Shown here: piece after piece, positions 13,209 through 17,426 of the stretch | How positions within the stretch are numbered: position 1 is the stretch's first letter | Layout: the number at the start of each line of letters is the position of its first letter | Source: JAJZJT01 sp049964655 | GTDB lineage: Bacteria > Actinomycetota > Acidimicrobiia > Acidimicrobiales > RAAP-2 | Reading direction: 5' to 3' | Assembly: GCA_049964655.1 (NCBI GenBank) | Contig: JBMFXC010000058.1 | Location: 1 to 17,426 of the forward strand | Length of the DNA stretch: 17,426 nucleotides | Notes under the pieces: model-generated | Told to the model about the DNA's origin: nothing | Database searches by the model: none | What the model saw: only the letters and a program-made list of their open reading frames with translations | Program-made: the position numbers and the translations under genes

Positions 13209-15431
13209 TCAGGACGCGCTGAGCGTGGCGAGGGCGTCGTTGAAGAGCTTGGACGGTCGCATGACGGCCTCGCACCGCTCTGGGTCCGGTTGGTAGTAGC
13301 CGCCGAGGTCGACCGGCGATCCCTGGACGGCGAGCAGCTCGGCCACGATCGCCTCCTCCTGTTCGGCGAGGGTTCCCGCCAACCCGGCGAACGCCGCAGC
13401 GAGCTCGGGGTCGTCGTCCTGGCCCGCCAGCTCCTGGGCCCAGTAGAGGGCAAGGTAGAAGTGGCTGCCGCGGTTGTCGATCCCGCCGAGCTTGCGGGTC
13501 GGTGACCGGTCTTCCTCGAGGAAGGTAGCCGTGGCACGGTCGAGCGTGTCGGCCAGCACCTGGGCGCGGGCGTTGCCGGTGCGCTGGGCCAGGTGCTCGA
13601 AGCTCGCTGCCAGCGCCAGGAACTCCCCGAGGCTGTCCCAGCGCAGGTAGTTCTCCTCCAGCAGCTGTTGGACGTGCTTTGGCGCCGAGCCACCCGCCCC
13701 GGTCTCGAAGAGGCCGCCGCCGGCCAAGAGGGGAACGATCGAGAGCATCTTGGCGCTGGTCCCCAGCTCGAGGATCGGGAAGAGGTCGGTCAGGTAGTCG
13801 CGCAACACGTTGCCGGTCACCGAGATGGTGTTCTCGCCGCGGCGGATGCGCTCGAGCGAGCGGGCGGTCGCCTCGACGGGCGAGAGGATGTCGAGGTCGA
13901 GGCCGTCGGTGTCGAGCGCAGCCAGCTCGGCGCGGACCTTTTCGATGAGGACGGCGTCGTGGGCCCGTTCGCTGTCGAGCCAGAAGACGGCCGGGTCACC
14001 GGTCACCCGTGCCCGGTGGACGGCGAGCTTGACCCAGTCGCGAATGGCGATGTCTTTGGCCTGGCACATCCGGAAGATGTCGCCGCGAGCCACTGGCTGG
14101 TCGAGGACGACGGTGCCCGCCTCGTCGACCACTCTCACGACGCCGTCGACAGGTACCTCGAACGTCTTGTCGTGGCTGCCGTACTCCTCGGCAGCTCGCG
14201 CCATCAACCCGACGTTGGGCACCGAGCCCATCGTGGCGGGATCGAAGGCGCCGTGTGCCCGACAGTCGTCGATCACCACCTGGTAGACATCCGCGTAGCT
14301 GCTGTCGGGGATCACCGCCAGGGTGTCCGCCTCCTCGCCGTCGGGACCCCACATGTGGCCCGAGTTGCGGATCATCGCCGGCATCGAGGCGTCGACGATG
14401 ACGTCACTCGGGACGTGGAGGTTGGTGATGCCCCGGTCCGAGTTGACCATGGCAAGCCGCGGCCCCGAGGCGAGCTCCGCTTCGATCGAGGCGCGGATGT
14501 CGTCGCCGTCGGCCAGTCCGGAGAGACCGGCCAGGATGGCTCCGAGCCCGTCGTCGGGATCGAGCCCGGCAGCCTCGAGCACGTCGCCATAGCGGGCGAA
14601 GGTGTCGGGGAAGAACTCCCGCACCGCGTGTCCGAAGATGATCGGATCTGAGATCTTCATCATGGTCGCCTTGAGGTGGATCGAGAAGAGCACGTCCTCC
14701 CGCTTCGCGCGCTCGCGCTGGTCGGCGAGGAACCGCCGCAGGGCGGCAACTCTTAGGACCGCGGCGTCGACGACCTCGCCTGGTTCGACGGCGATCCCGT
14801 CACGCAGCACCGTCGTGCCTCCCTCGGCCACGAGCTCGATGCGGAGCGTTCCGGCATCAGCGACGACTGCCGAGCGCTCGGTGGACCGGAAGTCGTCACC
14901 CGCCATGTGGGCGACGTTGGTCTTCGAGCTCGCGCTCCACGGTCCCATGCGATGAGGGTGGGAGCGGGCATAGGCCTTCACCGAGGCAGGGGCGCGTCGA
15001 TCCGAGTTCCCTTGGCGGAGCACGGGGTTGACGGCACTGCCCGTCGCCCGGTCGTAGCGAGCACGTACCTTGCGCTCCTCGTCTGTAGCCGGCTCGTCGG
15101 GATAGTCCGGCAGGGCGTACCCGTGAGCCTGGAGCTCGGCAATGGCAGCACGCAGCTGGGGCACCGATGCCGAGATGTTCGGCAGCTTGATGATGTTCGC
15201 TTCCGGCTCCGCCGTCAGCGCGCCGAGCTCGGCCAGGGCGTCGTCGACCCGCTGCTCCTCGCTCAGGTACTCGGGGAACTGGGCGAGGATCCGACCGGCG
15301 AGCGAGATGTCCCGCGTCTCCACCTCGACGCCCGCAGTCGCCGCGTAGGCGCGCACGACGGGGAGGAGCGAGTAGGTGGCGAGCGCCGGGGCCTCGTCGG
15401 TGTGCGTGTAGATGATCGTCGATCGCGGCAC
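13209..15431 (-). CDS. icd: monomeric NADP-dependent isocitrate dehydrogenase
   Basis: 740 residues, the usual length of the monomeric (IDH-II) class. It oxidatively decarboxylates isocitrate to 2-oxoglutarate with NADP+ in the cytosolic TCA cycle. The N-terminus STIIYTHTDEAPALATYSLLP and the segment GSAVNPVLRQGNSDRRAP (131-148) are diagnostic. Ser132, Asn135, Arg139 and Arg145 fall at the same numbers as the Azotobacter vinelandii active-site residues. Lys254 (SIHLKATMMKISDP), Asp347 (VIVDASMPAMIRNSG), Tyr417 (YGSHDKTFEVP), Arg544/Asp545/Asp549 (NVLRDYLTD) and His586 (SAPKHVQQL) match the remaining catalytic and NADP sites closely. The GTG start at 15431 follows AAAGGGG. The protein is complete and stands alone, convergent with the methyltransferase. 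Confidence 0.97.
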   Translation of the reverse strand: MPRSTIIYTHTDEAPALATYSLLPVVRAYAATAGVEVETRDISLAGRILAQFPEYLSEEQRVDDALAELGALTAEPEANIIKLPNISASVPQLRAAIAELQAHGYALPDYPDEPATDEERKVRARYDRATGSAVNPVLRQGNSDRRAPASVKAYARSHPHRMGPWSASSKTNVAHMAGDDFRSTERSAVVADAGTLRIELVAEGGTTVLRDGIAVEPGEVVDAAVLRVAALRRFLADQRERAKREDVLFSIHLKATMMKISDPIIFGHAVREFFPDTFARYGDVLEAAGLDPDDGLGAILAGLSGLADGDDIRASIEAELASGPRLAMVNSDRGITNLHVPSDVIVDASMPAMIRNSGHMWGPDGEEADTLAVIPDSSYADVYQVVIDDCRAHGAFDPATMGSVPNVGLMARAAEEYGSHDKTFEVPVDGVVRVVDEAGTVVLDQPVARGDIFRMCQAKDIAIRDWVKLAVHRARVTGDPAVFWLDSERAHDAVLIEKVRAELAALDTDGLDLDILSPVEATARSLERIRRGENTISVTGNVLRDYLTDLFPILELGTSAKMLSIVPLLAGGGLFETGAGGSAPKHVQQLLEENYLRWDSLGEFLALAASFEHLAQRTGNARAQVLADTLDRATATFLEEDRSPTRKLGGIDNRGSHFYLALYWAQELAGQDDDPELAAAFAGLAGTLAEQEEAIVAELLAVQGSPVDLGGYYQPDPERCEAVMRPSKLFNDALATLSAS

Positions 15432-15449
15432 GACTGCCCCTTTCAGGTG

Positions 15450-15468
15450 GGTTCGCTCGCAAACCTAT
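15450..15468 (-). promoter_or_regulatory. candidate icd promoter/operator
   Basis: GGTTCGCTCGCAAACC (15450-15465) is a 16-bp near-palindrome with one mismatched pair. On the minus strand TAGGTT (15468-15463) overlaps it and fits a TAnnnT -10 box about 30 bp before the icd GTG. No good -35 is visible, so this is a weak call. Confidence 0.25.
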
Positions 15469-15521
15469 CCACGAACCAACGACGGGCGCCTATCGGCGAC
15501 CTTCGACGGGGGGCATGCGGC

Positions 15522-15687
15522 CTCGGCTCCCGCTCGGCTCCCGCTCGGCTCCCGNNNNNNNNNNNNNNNNNNNNNNNNNNNNNNNNNNNNNNNNNNNNNN
15601 NNNNNNNNNNNNNNNNNNNNNNNNNNNNNNNNNNNNNNNNNNNNNNNNNNNNNNCTCGGCTCCCGCTCGGCTCCCGCTCGGCTCCCG
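15522..15687. repeat. 11-bp tandem repeat interrupted by the scaffold gap
   Basis: CTCGGCTCCCG is repeated three times perfectly at 15522-15554, directly up to the Ns, and three times perfectly at 15655-15687, directly after them. The gap is therefore almost certainly a longer array that short reads could not span. The true copy number is unknown. The array lies in the spacer upstream of icd. Confidence 0.92.
15555..15654. other. 100-N scaffold gap
   Basis: Exactly 100 consecutive Ns, the conventional length for a gap of unknown size. Reading frames that appear to cross it are meaningless. Confidence 0.99.
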
Positions 15688-15756
15688 GGCTACAGCGGTC
15701 GAACCGGCTGCTTCTGCCGGTGCCCGCAGGCCGAAGGATGAGGCCGAAGTCCAGTA

Positions 15757-15775
15757 GATATCGCGTTGCGATATC
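15757..15775. promoter_or_regulatory. perfect palindrome GATATCGC-GTT-GCGATATC, orphan operator candidate
   Basis: Two perfect 8-bp arms around a 3-base spacer, in an AT-rich patch that stands out from the GC-rich surroundings. ATATCG/CGATAT dyads are typical of binding sites for dimeric repressors (PadR-like and other winged-helix families come to mind from memory). No gene starts close by and no matching regulator is encoded in the known sequence, so a gene hidden in the gap or lost from it is possible. Confidence 0.5.
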
Positions 15776-15868
15776 GGGAGACGATAACCATCCCAATACC
15801 TGTGACCAGGTCGTGCCCTCCCTCGTCAGCGCACCTGCGTCGGCGACGGCAGGGCGCCCCGACGGACT

Positions 15869-15936
15869 GGCTCAGGCGGGCTCGGGGCTCAGGCGACCTC
15901 AGGGATCAGGCAAGCCCAGTGCTCAGGCGAGCTCGG
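15869..15936. repeat. 17-bp tandem repeat, four units, running into the DedA gene end
   Basis: Units start at 15869, 15886, 15903 and 15920 with exact 17-bp spacing. The consensus is close to GGCTCAGGCGAGCTCGG, with unit 3 the most diverged. Every unit contains TCA, a minus-strand TGA, in the same place. The TGA of unit 4 (15925-15923) is the DedA stop, so the last residues SELA of that protein come from repeat sequence. Confidence 0.85.
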
Positions 15937-16549
15937 AGCCCCGGTTCATCCGGGCACGCCGCAGCAGCCACCAGGCGACCCAAGCGACCAACAGGACGCC
16001 GACCACGATGCTGATCGGCGTGAAGGCGTTGGCCACCGTCTGCCAGTTGGCAGCGAGGGCCTCTCCGGCGAGGGCGAAGGCGAAGGTCCACGGCAGGCTG
16101 CCCACCAGGGTCAGCGTCGTGAAGGGAACGATCGGCATCTCGGCGACACCGGCGGGGAGGCTGACGAACGTGCGGACCACCGGGAGCAGGCGGCCAACCA
16201 GGACAGCCAGCTGGCCGCGGTGGGCGAAGAAGCGCTCGGCTCGGTCGAGGTCGCGGGTGCGCAGGAACACGTAACGGCCCCACTTCTCGACGAGCGGTCG
16301 CCCGCCAATCCGACCGACAGCATAGGAGATCCATGCCCCGACGATGTTGCCGGCCGTACCGGCGAGAGCGACCTCCACCACGTTCAGGTGGAGGTGGACG
16401 CCAGCCACGACCGCACCACCGGCCAGGGCGCCGCCGAAGAGCATGACAGCTTCGCTCGGGATCGGGATGCAGGCGGACTCGAGCACCATCAGCAGGAAGA
16501 CTGCGAGGTACCCGTGCTTGCTGATCTCCGAAACGACGAGATGTACCAC
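15923..16549 (-). CDS. DedA family membrane protein (VTT domain)
   Basis: 208 residues from the GTG at 16549, the normal size for a stand-alone DedA. GGAGG lies only three bases upstream, which is close but usable. No better in-frame start exists nearby. The acidic motif ESACIPIPSE (24-33) keeps Glu24 and Glu33, which align with E. coli YqjA Glu39 and Asp51. GRLLPVVRTFVSLPAGVAEMP (119-139) keeps Arg120 and Arg126, which align with YqjA Arg130 and Arg136. Hydrophobic segments flank these re-entrant regions, and a basic C-terminus (LLRRARMNRGSELA) follows the last helix. DedA proteins are inner-membrane, thought to move lipids or respond to membrane potential. It is divergent from the NRAMP remnant. 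Confidence 0.9.
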   Translation of the reverse strand: MVHLVVSEISKHGYLAVFLLMVLESACIPIPSEAVMLFGGALAGGAVVAGVHLHLNVVEVALAGTAGNIVGAWISYAVGRIGGRPLVEKWGRYVFLRTRDLDRAERFFAHRGQLAVLVGRLLPVVRTFVSLPAGVAEMPIVPFTTLTLVGSLPWTFAFALAGEALAANWQTVANAFTPISIVVGVLLVAWVAWWLLRRARMNRGSELA

Positions 16550-16970
16550 GGTCCTCCGTTCGTCGAGCCCGGCGCACGGTAGCAGCGGCGAGGTGGCGAC
16601 GGTGGTCGGGGCGGCGTCGACCTGCCATCTATCTATGGTGCTGCGGGCCCTCCGCTCGGTTTCCGTACCGGTGCGAGGACGTCGGGAGGAACCCACCGAC
16701 CACCGGGTCTGGCCCGACCTGACTGGCAAGGGCACGGTGCCCCCTCCAGAGATCAGGTTCACCTATTTCGTATCATTAGGGATACCTATGTATCTGGAAC
16801 CGTCCGTGGTGCTCCCGTCTGTTCGCCGGGCGAGGACCGGACCAACCGATTGGGCGATCGCAGAGGAGATGACGGAGTACCACTTCTCGGAGGGTGCCGT
16901 TCCGGTAGCGCCGTTCGGTCTCGCTCGGGTGAGCACCACCGGCCACGTCCGCCCCTGCCTGGTCAGCCTG
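16550..16970. other. 421-bp region upstream of DedA with no intact gene
   Basis: The only distinct structure is the AT-rich patch at 16750-16797 with two matching dyads. A plus-strand frame from the ATG at 16788 continues without stop into the NRAMP-like segment, but its first 60 or so residues match nothing I recognise. Confidence 0.5.
16752..16789. promoter_or_regulatory. two matching dyads ATYAGG-N4-CCTAT upstream of the NRAMP remnant
   Basis: ATCAGGTTCACCTAT (16752-16766) and ATTAGGGATACCTAT (16775-16789) share the arms AGG and CCT around a 4-base centre and are 23 bp apart. The second dyad is flanked by GTATC/GATAC half-sites. AGG...CCT arms recall metalloregulator (DtxR/MntR-type) boxes, but the spacing is shorter than the classical 19-bp box. 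An ATG at 16788 overlaps the second copy. Confidence 0.4.
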
Positions 16971-17362
16971 GGCCTGTTCGCCACCGACGCCATACGCCAC
17001 GTCCGTCGGGACACGGGGGTCGGAGCGGTCCTCACCCAGACCATCATGGTCGCCGTCGTCGTGTCGGTAGCAGCGACGATCGGGCTGGGCCATCCGGGTA
17101 GATCGCTGCATACGGTCGGTCAGATGGCCACCGTGCTCACCGACGCCCACGGACACCTCGGAGGCACGGTGCTCTTCGGCCTCGGGATGCCCGGTGCCGC
17201 CTTGTTCGCAGCCATCGTCTCGTCGATCGCCGGCGCCTGGGGGCTCGCCGAGGTCTTCGGCTGGGCGCACACGCTGAAGAGCGGCCTGGTCGCAGGACGG
17301 CGCGGTTCTACGTCGCCTATGCCGCCGTCCATATCGCCGGCGTGGTGCTCGTCCTCGAGGCA
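16971..17362 (+). pseudogene. truncated, frameshifted NRAMP (MntH-type) metal transporter remnant
   Basis: In one frame GLFATDAIRHVRRDTGVGAVLTQTIM, a polar stretch, then VLFGLGMPGAALFAAIVSSIAGAWGLAEVFGWAHTLKSGLVAG follow the second half of actinobacterial NRAMP divalent-metal transporters (consensus remembered as KGLT..DLRxARxDTxVGAVxTQ ... GAALVAAIVxSLAGAWGLGEV). Near 17292-17300 the similarity jumps to another frame (TARFYVAYAAVHIAGVVLVLEA, codons from 17297), which means a net one-base shift. The N-terminal half, with the metal-binding DPG helix, is missing, and similarity stops after about 17362. The original frame runs to a TGA at 17408. It could not work as a transporter as it stands. 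The shift could be a sequencing error, but the missing N-terminus could not. Confidence 0.7.
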
Positions 17363-17426
17363 CGGGCGCTTCCACGGCCTTTTCATAGTCGACACCCCAG
17401 GGCTCTGACCTGCGGAGTTGGTTGCT

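Larger units (their letters stand above)
15432..15922. other. intergenic region of at least 391 known bases plus a 100-N gap
   Basis: Between icd and the stand-alone DedA gene, both on the minus strand. From icd outwards it holds the icd leader, a near-palindrome (15450-15465), an 11-bp tandem repeat split by the gap, an isolated 8-bp-arm palindrome (15757-15775) and most of a 17-bp tandem repeat (15869-15936). No gene is seen in the known bases. The true gap content is unknown. Confidence 0.6.

Noticed and set aside
12961..13296. Plus-strand frame with a Lys-Ala tail like a histone- or HU-type protein
   Set aside because: The Lys-Ala run comes from the AAGGCC microsatellite. There is no folded domain or credible start upstream, and the frame runs into antisense icd sequence.
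14907..16274. Plus-strand frame that crosses the N gap
   Set aside because: It depends on the arbitrary number of Ns and is antisense to icd and to the DedA gene at its two ends.
16776..17375. 199-codon minus-strand frame over the NRAMP remnant
   Set aside because: The translation is Arg/Gly/Glu-rich with no motif, while the opposite strand shows NRAMP similarity.

Overview
The window is high-GC DNA (about 70 % by eye) with many GTG starts and actinobacterial-style proteins: a monomeric NADP isocitrate dehydrogenase, a DUF2510 membrane protein, an EstB-like serine hydrolase and an XRE-cupin regulator. It probably comes from a draft genome of an actinomycete-type bacterium. A deep lineage such as Acidimicrobiia is a guess. 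A 100-N scaffold gap at 15555-15654 shows that the assembly is incomplete. No rRNA, tRNA, CRISPR array, integrase or transposase was recognised.

Layout, left to right. At 1-29 (minus) the first codons of an unidentified gene run off the left edge, preceded by a beta-hydroxyacid dehydrogenase (115-960, minus). Divergent from it is a DUF302 protein (1180-1578, plus), which converges on an aldo/keto reductase (1644-2600, minus). Upstream of the reductase is a two-helix membrane protein with a C-terminal DUF2510 (2687-3790, minus). Divergent from that, a fosmidomycin-resistance-type MFS carrier (4103-5302) is followed by a DedA protein fused to a b561-like multi-helix haem-type domain (5507-7039). 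The 3' end of the fusion overlaps, tail to tail, a TetR regulator (6939-7781, minus). The TetR gene lies downstream of a 14-helix DHA2 drug exporter (7965-9584, minus).

The exporter has the clearest control region in the window: TTGGCA-17 bp-TATACT, with TGTCA/TGACA half-sites in and around the spacer. A predicted leaderless 12-codon upstream ORF has a stop that overlaps the exporter ATG. Divergent from it is a serine hydrolase (9736-10869). An empty 530-bp stretch then leads to a divergent XRE-cupin regulator (11400-11963, minus) and a SAM methyltransferase with a His-rich insertion (12174-12896, plus). Isocitrate dehydrogenase (13209-15431, minus) follows. The spacer upstream of it holds an 11-bp tandem repeat broken by the gap, an isolated perfect palindrome and a 17-bp tandem repeat that runs into a second, stand-alone DedA gene (15923-16549, minus). 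The right end holds a truncated, frameshifted NRAMP metal-transporter remnant behind two matching dyad elements.

How the genes relate. The regulator-exporter pair and the XRE-methyltransferase pair look like self-contained response modules. The other genes look like individually controlled housekeeping or stress genes, several of which end at short GC-rich hairpins. No multi-gene novel system is evident. The best leads are the DedA/b561-like fusion, in which an essential DedA acid is replaced by Gln, the exporter's leaderless leader ORF, and the high density of short tandem duplications in nearly every intergenic spacer.
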